DNA from: Glycomyces tritici
GTDB taxonomy: Bacteria > Actinomycetota > Actinomycetes > Mycobacteriales > Micromonosporaceae
Assembly: GCF_030403505.1 (NCBI RefSeq)
Contig: NZ_JAUEMJ010000004.1
Coordinates: 1-64,000, forward strand
Length of the DNA: 64,000 nucleotides
Reading direction: 5' to 3'
Shown here: in pieces, positions 39,788-47,314 of the stretch
Position numbering within the stretch: position 1 is the first letter of the stretch
How the letters are laid out: the number at the start of each line of letters is the position of its first letter
Made by a program: the position numbers and the translations under genes
The notes under the pieces: generated by a model
Told to the model about the DNA's origin: nothing
Databases searched by the model: none
What the model saw: only the letters and a program-made list of their open reading frames with translations

Positions 39788-40906
39788 GTGGTCCGCTTCG
39801 AGGACATCAGCTCACCCGCACGGCTGGCCGAGCCCGACGAGGGCATCGGCCCGGACGAGCTCTCGCTCGCCGCCCGCAACCACGGCCTGCCGCTCGAGGG
39901 CCTGCGCTACAGCCTCACCCCGCCAGGCATGCACTACGTCCTCACCCACTACGACATCCCGTACGTCCCCGACGACACGTCCTGGGAACTGACCGTGGGC
40001 GGCCACGTGGAACACCCGCTGTGCCTCGGCATGGCCGAGCTCCGGGCGCACCATCCGGTCACCACCCGCGTCACCATGGAGTGCGCCGGGAACGGGCGGG
40101 CGCTCCTCTCGCCCCGCCCGGTGAGCCAGCCGTGGCTGCTCGAAGCGGTCGGCACCGCGGACTGGACCGGCGTGCCCCTGCGGGCACTGCTCAGTGAGGC
40201 CGGCGTGCGGGACGGCGCGGTCGACGTGGTCTTCACCGGCGCCGACCACGGCGTGGAGCGCGGCGTCGAGCAGGACTACCAGCGCGCCCTCCCGCTGGAC
40301 ACGGCCCTTGGCCACACGCCCGAGGTCCTCGTCGCCTACGCGATGAACGGCGCGCCGCTGCCGCCGCAGCACGGGCATCCGCTCCGGCTGGTCGTCCCCG
40401 GCTGGTACGGCATGGCGCACGTCAAATGGCTGCGCGACATCACCGTCGCCGAGGAGCCGTTCACGGGCTTCCAGCAGACCGTGGCCTACCGGCTCCGGCA
40501 GGAACCGGACGAGGAGGGCACGCCGGTCACCCGGATCGCCCCGCGCGCGCTGATGATCCCGCCCGGCTTCCCCGACTTCATGTCCCGCTCCCGCGTCGTC
40601 AGCCCCGGCGACGTGCTGCTCGAAGGCCGCGCCTGGTCCGGCCGGGCGCCCATCATCGCCGTGGACGTCAGCACCGACGAGGGCCGGACCTGGAGCCCCG
40701 CGAACCTCGAACCGCCCACCGACCACCGTTGGGCTTGGCGCCATTGGCATGTCACCTGGACGGCCACCCCCGGCAGCCACGTCCTGTGCGCTCGGGCCAC
40801 CGACGCCGAAGGCCGCACCCAGCCCCTCGAGCAACCCTGGAACCGGGGCGGCTTCGCCAACAACCTCGTCCAACGCGTCCCGGTCCTCTGCGCCGAACCG
40901 GACTGA
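39788..40906 (+). CDS. Sulfite-oxidase-like molybdopterin enzyme
   Basis: 372 residues. Molybdopterin-binding domain with the Mo-ligating Cys in VTMECAGNGRALL (~98), conserved VPLRALLSEAGV and RLVVPGWYGMAHVKWL, and a C-terminal dimerisation domain with VDVSTDEGRTWSPA and WRHWHVTW. GTG at 39788 gives the shorter form that begins a few residues before the conserved start; it has no signal peptide, so it is cytoplasmic, unlike many YedY-type enzymes. It is the last core gene before the genomic island. Confidence 0.9.
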   Translation: MVRFEDISSPARLAEPDEGIGPDELSLAARNHGLPLEGLRYSLTPPGMHYVLTHYDIPYVPDDTSWELTVGGHVEHPLCLGMAELRAHHPVTTRVTMECAGNGRALLSPRPVSQPWLLEAVGTADWTGVPLRALLSEAGVRDGAVDVVFTGADHGVERGVEQDYQRALPLDTALGHTPEVLVAYAMNGAPLPPQHGHPLRLVVPGWYGMAHVKWLRDITVAEEPFTGFQQTVAYRLRQEPDEEGTPVTRIAPRALMIPPGFPDFMSRSRVVSPGDVLLEGRAWSGRAPIIAVDVSTDEGRTWSPANLEPPTDHRWAWRHWHVTWTATPGSHVLCARATDAEGRTQPLEQPWNRGGFANNLVQRVPVLCAEPD

Positions 40907-40921
40907 CGCGGACAGCGAAAA

Positions 40922-40943
40922 AGGCCCCGAATGCTCAGGGCCT
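40922..40943 (-). terminator. Terminator-like hairpin at the left island edge
   Basis: AGGCCC / GGGCCT with a 10-nt loop and TTTTT on the minus strand (A-run 40918-40922). It lies 15 bp after the sulfite-oxidase stop. It could be a remnant of the host terminator that once served the tRNA-Leu side or part of the island boundary. Confidence 0.5.
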
Positions 40944-41059
40944 CTCGATGGTGCACCTTATCGGGGGTCTTTCGAGGCCGGACCCGACCGCTCAACGCCT
41001 CCTTGACCAGCAATAACGGCCCTAGGGTCCGTGCCGTGGAGCACGGACCCTTCGCCTTC

Positions 41060-41155
41060 CCGTGTCCACGATAGTGAGTCTCAGTGCCTCTCAGTGATAC
41101 ACTGGTCATCACAGCGACTAACAGTGGTCGCTGAATAGTCACTAAGAGGTTCATA
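41060..41155 (+). promoter_or_regulatory. Repeat-rich control region of the first island gene
   Basis: The hyphenated palindrome CAGTG-ATA-CACTG (41092-41104), a direct pair CTCAGTG at about 10-bp spacing just before it, and an inverted repeat AGCGAC/GTCGCT (41113-41132) are packed within 75 bp before the GTG at 41156. This looks like an operator array; no regulator is assigned. The 150 bp to the left (40944-41059) hold no gene. Confidence 0.5.
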
Positions 41156-41602
41156 GTGAAGATTCAGATCCAATTCGACACAACAGAGGACATCGCCTAC
41201 GACGTGGCACTGTCGGTGGCTCGGGCATACGGGCTGAGCTCCGTCGAGGAGTTCATCGAGCCCGACGACGAGGAAGCAGTCATCGACGACGAACCGACTC
41301 CGTCTCCGATCCCTGGCGGCTGGACGAAGACCAAGATGAACCGCTATGTCAAGGCCCTCCAGCCCAACGCGAAGAAGGTGCTGGGGATTATCGCCGAGTA
41401 TGCGCCGGCTGTGGACGTTGACGTGGTGCAGCGCCGCTCGGGCCTTGAGGGATACACGTACGCGGGGTCCATGTCCTCCTTTGGGTTTGCAGTGCGCAAC
41501 ACCCACGGGGTCAAGGAGAAGCCGTTCACGAAGGTAGGACGCTCCTACCGGATGGATGAGGCGGTTGCGCAGTTGGTACTCACGGTGCTCAAAGAGGCTT
41601 AG
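41156..41602 (+). CDS. Hypothetical island protein
   Basis: 148 residues, GTG start after AAGAGG. The N-terminus is acidic (EFIEPDDEEAVIDDEPTPSP) and the rest looks like a small alpha/beta or winged-helix-like domain (KKVLGIIAEYAPAVDVDVVQ, then GSMSSFGFAVRNTHGVKEKP). The C-terminal half could be a winged HTH, since it resembles short DNA-binding domains that follow a Pro-rich linker, but I do not recognise a family. Own promoter with dyads and own strong terminator, so an independent transcription unit. Confidence 0.65.
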   Translation: MKIQIQFDTTEDIAYDVALSVARAYGLSSVEEFIEPDDEEAVIDDEPTPSPIPGGWTKTKMNRYVKALQPNAKKVLGIIAEYAPAVDVDVVQRRSGLEGYTYAGSMSSFGFAVRNTHGVKEKPFTKVGRSYRMDEAVAQLVLTVLKEA

Positions 41603-41614
41603 GATTCTCCTGTG

Positions 41615-41644
41615 AAAGCCCCGGCTCCGACGAGCCGGGGCTTT
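41615..41644 (+). terminator. Intrinsic terminator
   Basis: AAAGCCCCGGCTC / GAGCCGGGGCTTT, 13-bp perfect stem, CGAC loop, CTTGC tail. It ends the 41156 gene. Confidence 0.92.
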
Positions 41645-41730
41645 CTTGCTCCCCGTTGCCCCTGGGGCAGCGATCTCCAACAGGCAAAGCTCTGAGCGGA
41701 CGGACAACCCCTGCTCGGTACTATCGAATC

Positions 41731-42603
41731 GTGAGCATGGAATGGGACGTGTCCGAACTGCTTGAAGAGGCGGAACGCATCGTTGTGCAGGTCGAGGCGA
41801 TGGTCGAATCGCCCGGAGATCCCGACGAAGACTCGAAGCGGTTGAGGGAGCTCTACTCACCGTGGAAGGCTGCGGCGGTCAGATACCTCAGCGACGAGCA
41901 GCGGAAACGATTTGACGCTGAATATACGGGTTCGATGATGTTTCCAAAGATTCGTCGGTGTCTCGAAGGCATCGATAAACGTCCGGGAGTAAGCAGGACC
42001 CAGAAGAGCCTTGAAAGCATTTCTGGAAGCTGGCATGAGCAGCTGCCAGCACGTTTCGTTAACCCGATTCGCGAGCAATGCGACATACTTCGGGAGCTCG
42101 ACGATTTCCAAGTTCTCAGGCCCGAGAAGACCTTGAGTCAGCTTGAAGCGATGGGACGTCGACTCCCCGAGGTATTCAGAGAGCTTCGAGAGCAGACCCG
42201 GCGCCACGATGCCTGGGTTATGAAGAACGAATATGACGTTCAGGATGTGCTGTCCTTGATTCTGAAGGGGCAGTTTGATGATGTTCGCGACGAAGAGTCT
42301 GCCCCGAGCTTCGCGGGATCGGGCTATAGGATGGATTTTTGGCTCAAGAAAGAGCGGATCGCCATCGAAGTCAAGATGACTCGCCAAGGACTCTCAGCTA
42401 AAAAGCTCCGCGATGAGCTTCTTGTCGATATCGTTCAGTACCAGAAGTTCCCTGAGGCGAAGGGGCTTTTTATATACGTGTACGACCCCACCCATCGAGT
42501 CGGCAATACGACGGCGTTCGAAACAGACTTGAATCAGGCGGACGCACGCTTTCCGATCCGCACAGTCGTTGGCCGCTTAGGTAGATTCGGCACTTCAAAC
42601 TGA
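41731..42603 (+). CDS. PD-(D/E)XK nuclease-like protein
   Basis: About 290 residues. An N-terminal helical region (~1-170) is followed by a PD-(D/E)XK-type core: RMDFWLKKERIAIEVKMTRQ gives the Asp, Glu and Lys of the catalytic triad (~202-215), then RDELLVDIVQYQKFPEAKGL and LFIYVYDPTHRVGN. The domain resembles the small endonuclease-like proteins found in defence-associated islands. The GTG at 41731 is 6 nt after TACTAT, fitting leaderless expression; ATG 41737 is an alternative. No methylase is adjacent. Target and role are not known. Confidence 0.75.
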   Translation: MSMEWDVSELLEEAERIVVQVEAMVESPGDPDEDSKRLRELYSPWKAAAVRYLSDEQRKRFDAEYTGSMMFPKIRRCLEGIDKRPGVSRTQKSLESISGSWHEQLPARFVNPIREQCDILRELDDFQVLRPEKTLSQLEAMGRRLPEVFRELREQTRRHDAWVMKNEYDVQDVLSLILKGQFDDVRDEESAPSFAGSGYRMDFWLKKERIAIEVKMTRQGLSAKKLRDELLVDIVQYQKFPEAKGLFIYVYDPTHRVGNTTAFETDLNQADARFPIRTVVGRLGRFGTSN

Positions 42604-42640
42604 AATGCACTCGCTAATCTGCGGCTTTACTATATTTTCC

Positions 42641-43531
42641 CTAGGGCAGAGGTTCAAGCTTGTCAGAGTATGCCAGCAAATTGTCGAAATCAGATCGGCA
42701 TCGCGAAATCTCGGCATTATTCATCGTTACGTATCCGCGAGCAGTTCCATCGTGAGAGTGTTCATCGATCAATGCAACTCGACTTCCGATTGCAATCAGG
42801 CCGTCTCCAACTCGGGTCAGAAGTTGCGGATCAAGGCGTTGAAGACGCTCCCTGAACACATATCGGATATTACTCAACGGGCCGGCTCCGCATTGCTGCA
42901 CGACAGGTGGTAGTACTCGCACCTTGTCGTAGTCAGCTTGAGGGAACACAAAAATACGCGACAGCCGCACGCCTCGAGCCACTGCGTCCACGTTTAGGTT
43001 CAAGAACTCACGCTCTTCAGGTGAGTCGTCCCATTCGCAGTCCATCATCATTGATATGGCCCAAATTTCGGAATCCGGAGTGGCAGTGCGTAGGATGGGC
43101 AGGAGCCAGTTGTAGTATTCTCCTGTGAAAAGCGTTCCGGATCGCTTTTGATGAGCAAGCCGATCAAGCTCCATTCGGGCGTCCTCAACTACCCTATCCT
43201 TGACCCGCATAAACTCTGGTTCAATTGTGCGGAAATACAGGTCGCAAAGCTGGCGCAATGAATCTGCCTTTGCATGGGCCGTAGTGTCCACAACGTTTGC
43301 AAGACCACGAATAGTATCAAGTTCCGTGTCGATTCTCTGGGAGAAAGCCTTCAAATCATCGCGGACTGAACGCGCGAGTGTGTATCGCGCTAGGATCTGG
43401 AAAGACCCAATTATCCACGTGATTTGAGCAAGCTCCTTTACGTCCAAGAGAAACAGGAGCAGCCCTAGAAGCCCTGTGGCAGTTATTTCTGCCGCAAGGA
43501 TAATCCACTGGCGATGGCTGAAACCTTCCAT
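42641..43531 (-). CDS. Two-TM membrane protein with soluble C-terminal domain
   Basis: 296 residues. Two helices near the N-terminus (WIILAAEITATGLLGLLLFL and a second around 35-55) are followed by a coiled segment (~60-110) and a cytoplasmic domain with TLFTGEYYNWLLPILRTATP, SEIWAISMMMDCEWDDS and LSRIFVFPQADYDKVRVLPP. The ISxxMxxxW..EREFLNLN..RIFVF pattern recalls some PLD-like or effector-sensing domains but no catalytic pair is visible. It is the last gene of a minus-strand set with an SDR and a 2OG oxygenase, and codon use is A+T-richer than the core. Unknown function. Confidence 0.6.
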   Translation of the reverse strand: MEGFSHRQWIILAAEITATGLLGLLLFLLDVKELAQITWIIGSFQILARYTLARSVRDDLKAFSQRIDTELDTIRGLANVVDTTAHAKADSLRQLCDLYFRTIEPEFMRVKDRVVEDARMELDRLAHQKRSGTLFTGEYYNWLLPILRTATPDSEIWAISMMMDCEWDDSPEEREFLNLNVDAVARGVRLSRIFVFPQADYDKVRVLPPVVQQCGAGPLSNIRYVFRERLQRLDPQLLTRVGDGLIAIGSRVALIDEHSHDGTARGYVTMNNAEISRCRSDFDNLLAYSDKLEPLP

Positions 43532-43580
43532 ATCATTCCTAGCGGCGAGGGGTACGGGCCAATAGGTCTACGAGGAAAAG

Positions 43581-44330
43581 CTAGTCCTGCTCGAATTCAT
43601 GGTCGAATTCATACTTCGAGATCGTATCTACGCCGGAGTACCCGCCGTCGGCAGTCACGGTCGATCCGTTAACGAAACTTGAGTCGCCGCCGAGGAGGAA
43701 GGAAACAACCCCCGCAATTTCTTTTGCTTCTCCAAGTCTTGCAAGAGGAGTGATGCGGCGTGACATGTTGAATACTTCATCGGTGTCCATCACTCCACCG
43801 ATCCAACCAGCAGCAACCGCGTTAACTCGGACTTGCTTGGCACCCGCGATGTTAGCCAATGATTTGACCAAGTTGTGCGTTGCCGCCTTAGTTGATGCGT
43901 ATGCATGTGCGCCGAACGATCCTATGAAGCCTTCGGTGCTCGTGACGAAGACAGTGGATGACGCGGTATCAAACTTTTCGATCAGGCCGTGGAAAGCCAG
44001 TTTCGGAAGAGTGAGATTGACTGCCAGGCTACGGTTCCACTGGGCGAGATCGAAGTTGTTAGGGTCCTCCATTGCAAAATAGAACTCAGCGACTACAAGG
44101 CCCGCAAGAGGTCCCTTGATTGAAGCAAGATATTCTTCGACGGCACCGAGGTCTGAATGATCAAGCTCGATGAGGTTCATCGACGGATTCTGGGCGGCGA
44201 ATTCGTTCCCTTCGTCGGCGTAGTCGTTATCGAATGTTCCCTGTATCGAGTATCCATCTTGCTGAAGCCGAAGAGCAGTTGCCTGGCCATAGCCGGGCCT
44301 TCCTGCGCCGAATACAACGATATTCCTCAT
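43581..44330 (-). CDS. Short-chain dehydrogenase/reductase (SDR)
   Basis: 249 residues. Rossmann start VVFGAGRPGYGQATALRLQQ (GxxxGxG variant, with GRPGYG in place of the classical GGxxGIG), then KLAFHGLI and the active-site Tyr-x-x-x-Lys in AHAYASTKAATHNLVKSLAN (~150). The catalytic Ser is in VFVTSTEGFIGSF. C-terminal GGDSSFVNGSTVTADGGYSG is typical of classical SDRs. NAD(P)-dependent oxidoreductase; substrate unknown. It follows the 2OG oxygenase by 51 bp and may be co-transcribed with it. The P-loop variation is unusual. Confidence 0.85.
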   Translation of the reverse strand: MRNIVVFGAGRPGYGQATALRLQQDGYSIQGTFDNDYADEGNEFAAQNPSMNLIELDHSDLGAVEEYLASIKGPLAGLVVAEFYFAMEDPNNFDLAQWNRSLAVNLTLPKLAFHGLIEKFDTASSTVFVTSTEGFIGSFGAHAYASTKAATHNLVKSLANIAGAKQVRVNAVAAGWIGGVMDTDEVFNMSRRITPLARLGEAKEIAGVVSFLLGGDSSFVNGSTVTADGGYSGVDTISKYEFDHEFEQD

Positions 44331-44381
44331 GATATTCCTTTCCTATTCATAAAACCAGTGTAATGGAATTATGAGCGTGAT

Positions 44382-45089
44382 TCAATCGTCCCCGAAAAGA
44401 TGCTTTGTAAGATCCGTGGGTCGAGAAGATTCAGGAGAGTCTGGTGTATAAAAGTTCATTGCGGCGACTACCCGCACAGCATCAGAGGACCGCAGAGACC
44501 TCACATAGTGGGCGTGCTTACGTGCATCAAAAAGCACCAAGTATCCAGCCTTCGGGTAAATTTGTGCCGAATTCTCCTCGATTTGGGTGATTCCGCTGGC
44601 ATCATAACACTGGGCTACGACAAGCTCGCCACCCGCCCCCGGGGGGTGGTCAGTGACGTAGAGAAGACCTTGCAGAGGATTCGAATCTACGTGCGCCTCG
44701 TATCGCATCTCCGTGCCGACCTGGAGATTCAGATTCACCTTTATTCGTGTGTCAGAGGCAGTGTGCACCCTCGACCCCGCGACTCGGCATGCGAGCTCTC
44801 GAAACGCTGATTCATAAAGCGCCAGAAGCCAGGGGGCTTCCTCCTGGAGTTTTATGCCATCGACAGTCGCCAGCACAAGATTCGTAGTTTGTTCGTCCTC
44901 GCGAGAAGTTACCGACTCGGGGATGATCTCATTAAAAGTCGCGCTACGCCTGGCAATCTGCACGAGCTCAGCATCCCATCCGGGGGGCAAGAGTGGGCGT
45001 ACGTCGATTGTGTGCCATACGAACATTTGGTCGGTTACGGGGCTGTAGGTCGAGCGGGCTCCGTCTGTGAAGTTCTCTTCGAGGGGCAA
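44382..45089 (-). CDS. 2-oxoglutarate/Fe(II)-dependent oxygenase
   Basis: 235 residues. A double-stranded beta-helix with the iron triad HVD in RYEAHVDSNPLQGLLYVTD (~135-140) and His in DARKHAHYVRSLRSSDAVRV (~195), and the Arg of RVVAAMNF that can bind 2-oxoglutarate. The type is prolyl-4-hydroxylase-like. It is the first gene of the minus-strand cassette with the SDR, suggesting hydroxylation followed by oxidation/reduction of a small molecule or peptide. Substrate is unknown. The 224 bp upstream (45090-45313) separate it from the divergent NrdR-like gene and hold no other gene. Confidence 0.85.
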   Translation of the reverse strand: MPLEENFTDGARSTYSPVTDQMFVWHTIDVRPLLPPGWDAELVQIARRSATFNEIIPESVTSREDEQTTNLVLATVDGIKLQEEAPWLLALYESAFRELACRVAGSRVHTASDTRIKVNLNLQVGTEMRYEAHVDSNPLQGLLYVTDHPPGAGGELVVAQCYDASGITQIEENSAQIYPKAGYLVLFDARKHAHYVRSLRSSDAVRVVAAMNFYTPDSPESSRPTDLTKHLFGDD

Positions 45090-45313
45090 ATCTGGCTCCC
45101 GGCTAAGCTTGCGAAATGCAGGTTAGTATGCCGACTAATTCCGCACTCTCGCAAGGTGTCTTGTGGCCAGATGTAGCGTCGGATCGTCTTGATAGTCTGT
45201 AGGGCGCGCAGGAATCCATATCTGCGGGCTAATTAGGAGAAAGCTTAAGTTGATCTTGATATAGCCCCGCCGCTCGCTCACCCACCGTCTCGGGCGCACC
45301 CTAGGATCGTGGC

Positions 45314-46129
45314 ATGACCTGTGCGCACTGCGGAAGCCCGCAAACGCGAGTGAAGGAAACAAGGAAGAGTAAAGCTGAGGTGATTCGTGCCCGAATTTGT
45401 CTCAAATGCGGGCAAAAGTTCACTACTTCCGAGCGAATCACTGCTGACTATATTCAGGTGCGTTATCGCGACGGCACAACGCAGCCGTTTGCTCGGGAGA
45501 GACTCCGCAAGTCCATCGCTCGAGCTGATCCTGAAGGTTTGCTCTCCTCGGGGGAGATCGACGAGCATGTGAATCGGGTTGTTGAGCTTCTCCAGCCTGA
45601 CGCACCGAACGTACCAGTTCGAAGCAGCCGCATCGGGGACCTGGTGCTGCAGCAACTTCACCAAAGTGAGCTCGCGGACATTGTGGGCATGCGTTACGCT
45701 CTGGCACTGCTTGGGCCCTCCAGTGAACACAAGTTGTTCAGACGACTGCGAGACCTCGCGACTTGGCTACAAGAAGAGCGCGGCAACCCGACGGTCTCGA
45801 AGCCGGACCGCATACCCGCGATCGTGATAAAGCGGGGTGACACGAGAGAGAAGTTCGAACCGGATAAGCTCGCTCGAAGCATTGTCAGGGCGGCCGAGGG
45901 TTGTGGCACCGAGGCCGACCTACGCAGCCTCGGTAGCCGGGTAGCGTTTGTGGTACAGGATGAGCTGAAGAACCAAGTACTCGTGACCACGGGCCAGATT
46001 GCCGCTGAGGCTCTCAAAGAACTTTTGCAGCACAATGAGCTGGCATATCTCCGCTACGCATCGGCCGTCAAGAGATACAGGTCACTAAACGACTTTTGGC
46101 TAGACATCCATCCTCTAGTCGAGGATTAA
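45314..46129 (+). CDS. NrdR-like repressor with two ATP-cone domains
   Basis: 271 residues. The N-terminal zinc ribbon CxxC (Cys3, Cys6) and CLKC (Cys29, Cys32) is followed by two ATP-cones: first ~46-135 (IQVRYRDGTTQPFARERLRK), second ~165-255 (AIVIKRGDTREKFEPDKLAR). NrdR normally has one zinc ribbon and one ATP-cone in ~150 residues and represses ribonucleotide reductase genes by sensing dATP/ATP. The duplicated cone is unusual. No RNR gene is in the window, so a different target is possible. Confidence 0.8.
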   Translation: MTCAHCGSPQTRVKETRKSKAEVIRARICLKCGQKFTTSERITADYIQVRYRDGTTQPFARERLRKSIARADPEGLLSSGEIDEHVNRVVELLQPDAPNVPVRSSRIGDLVLQQLHQSELADIVGMRYALALLGPSSEHKLFRRLRDLATWLQEERGNPTVSKPDRIPAIVIKRGDTREKFEPDKLARSIVRAAEGCGTEADLRSLGSRVAFVVQDELKNQVLVTTGQIAAEALKELLQHNELAYLRYASAVKRYRSLNDFWLDIHPLVED

Positions 46130-46341
46130 GAAGACTCCACGGTTTCTGTGTCTCTAACACAGCTGCCGAGAGCAGGCGGATGCCCGGCCGCATCCACCCA
46201 TGCGACCGGGCATTCTCGCCAGCACTCAGAGGCGCGGCGAACTATCCAAGGTCGGAGGGCTGCCCCACCGCAGCGCCAGAACTCCGCCTCAGAGGTTGAG
46301 CGACGGCCGGAGGAGTCTCGGCGTTCGCCCGCGAAGAAAGA

Positions 46342-46635
46342 TCAGGGATCGGGGTGCGGCTCTTGTAGCTGCTTGATCAACAGCTGCTGAACCCTCCCGA
46401 TCAGCTGGATGCGGATATTCGGAGCCCACATCCGTTGCCAGTACTCAACCCAGCGAACCTCTCGGATTCGCCCCCGTTCGTGGATCATCCAGAGCACGGT
46501 GTCGGCTTCGCTCGCCCACAGCTTCGCGCGGTAGCGCACCACCGCGTTTGTCTCGTCCAGCTCCACCGAGAACGGAAGTTTCCGCTCAGGCTGCTGGCTG
46601 ATGGGAATCTCGAACTGGACGACGGTGACCGTCAT
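46342..46635 (-). CDS. Small hypothetical island protein A
   Basis: 97 residues, ATG 46635 overlapping the stop of the upstream gene (ATGA), hence translationally coupled. It is beta-rich at the start (VTVVQFEIPISQQPERKLPF) and helical toward the end (RVQQLLIKQLQEPHPDP). No known domain. Together with the next gene it forms a two-gene unit divergent from the XRE regulator at 47315, which probably controls it. Confidence 0.6.
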   Translation of the reverse strand: MTVTVVQFEIPISQQPERKLPFSVELDETNAVVRYRAKLWASEADTVLWMIHERGRIREVRWVEYWQRMWAPNIRIQLIGRVQQLLIKQLQEPHPDP

Positions 46636-46955
46636 GCGTCTGACCGTGCTGCATGCCAGTCCGCGAGGATAGCCGCAGCCTTGCTGCGCTGGATTTCCTT
46701 CCAGCCGGCCGTCTGCTGGCGCCACAGCTCTTCCCATCGGGTCGAGCGGAGGACACCTCCGGCATGTTCGACCCGTCCGATCTTCCGCGGCATGCCACCG
46801 TCGCGCTGCATCCAGATGGAGGCGTACTGTCCGCTGGCCTTGCCGACGAGGGACAAGGTGGTGCCGCCCTCGGTGGTCCACTCGCCCAGGACCTCGGGCA
46901 GCTCGCGTTGATCTTGCTCGGTTGGTGGAACTACTCGTAGGCTGGTATTTGGCAT
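46632..46955 (-). CDS. Small hypothetical island protein B
   Basis: 107 residues from ATG 46955 (AGAAGGG upstream). Features: PPTEQDQRELPEVLGEW near the N-terminus and WEELWRQQTAGWKEIQRSKA at the end, tryptophan-rich, soluble. I do not recognise it. It is the first gene of the pair; the 359 bp between its start and the GTG of the XRE gene contain the shared control region, including GGACAAG/CTTGTCC. Confidence 0.6.
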   Translation of the reverse strand: MPNTSLRVVPPTEQDQRELPEVLGEWTTEGGTTLSLVGKASGQYASIWMQRDGGMPRKIGRVEHAGGVLRSTRWEELWRQQTAGWKEIQRSKAAAILADWHAARSDA

Positions 46956-47262
46956 CAGAGGTTCGCCCTTCTGGTGTCGCTGCAATGGCGGGCCGCTGAC
47001 CAGTCGCTCTCACACATCCGGGCAGCGGCCCGTATGAAGTTGTGAACAGTCGCCCTAGGCGTCTCGGCGCTACCCGGTCCACTCGCTGGGTCGATCGGAC
47101 CGAACAACGGCCGGATCAGTTGAGACGTCCAGACGACCGTCCCGCCGCGCGGGCGGCGAGACACGGCCGGATCGGCCCGTTTTCCCACGTCAGTGGGCTT
47201 TCGGGACGGCGGCCGTATCTGTAGTGTGGGACACGGCAAGATCACGATCAAGAATCTCAATG

Positions 47263-47290
47263 GGACAAGACCGGTCCGGACCGCTTGTCC
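47263..47290. promoter_or_regulatory. Candidate operator: nested palindrome upstream of the XRE gene
   Basis: GGACAAG (47263-47269) and CTTGTCC (47284-47290) flank the perfect 12-bp palindrome CGGTCCGGACCG (47272-47283). It lies 24 bp before the GTG of the XRE regulator and close to the divergent pair. A target of the XRE protein is likely by position. The rest of 46956-47262 holds nothing else clear. Confidence 0.65.
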
Positions 47291-47314
47291 AATTCGACCG
47301 GTCGAGGAGGCGAC

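Noticed and set aside
40915..40924. Proven att core of the island
   Set aside because: GCGAAAAA occurs at both ends but 8 bp in an A-rich context is too short to be decisive; kept as weak candidate only.
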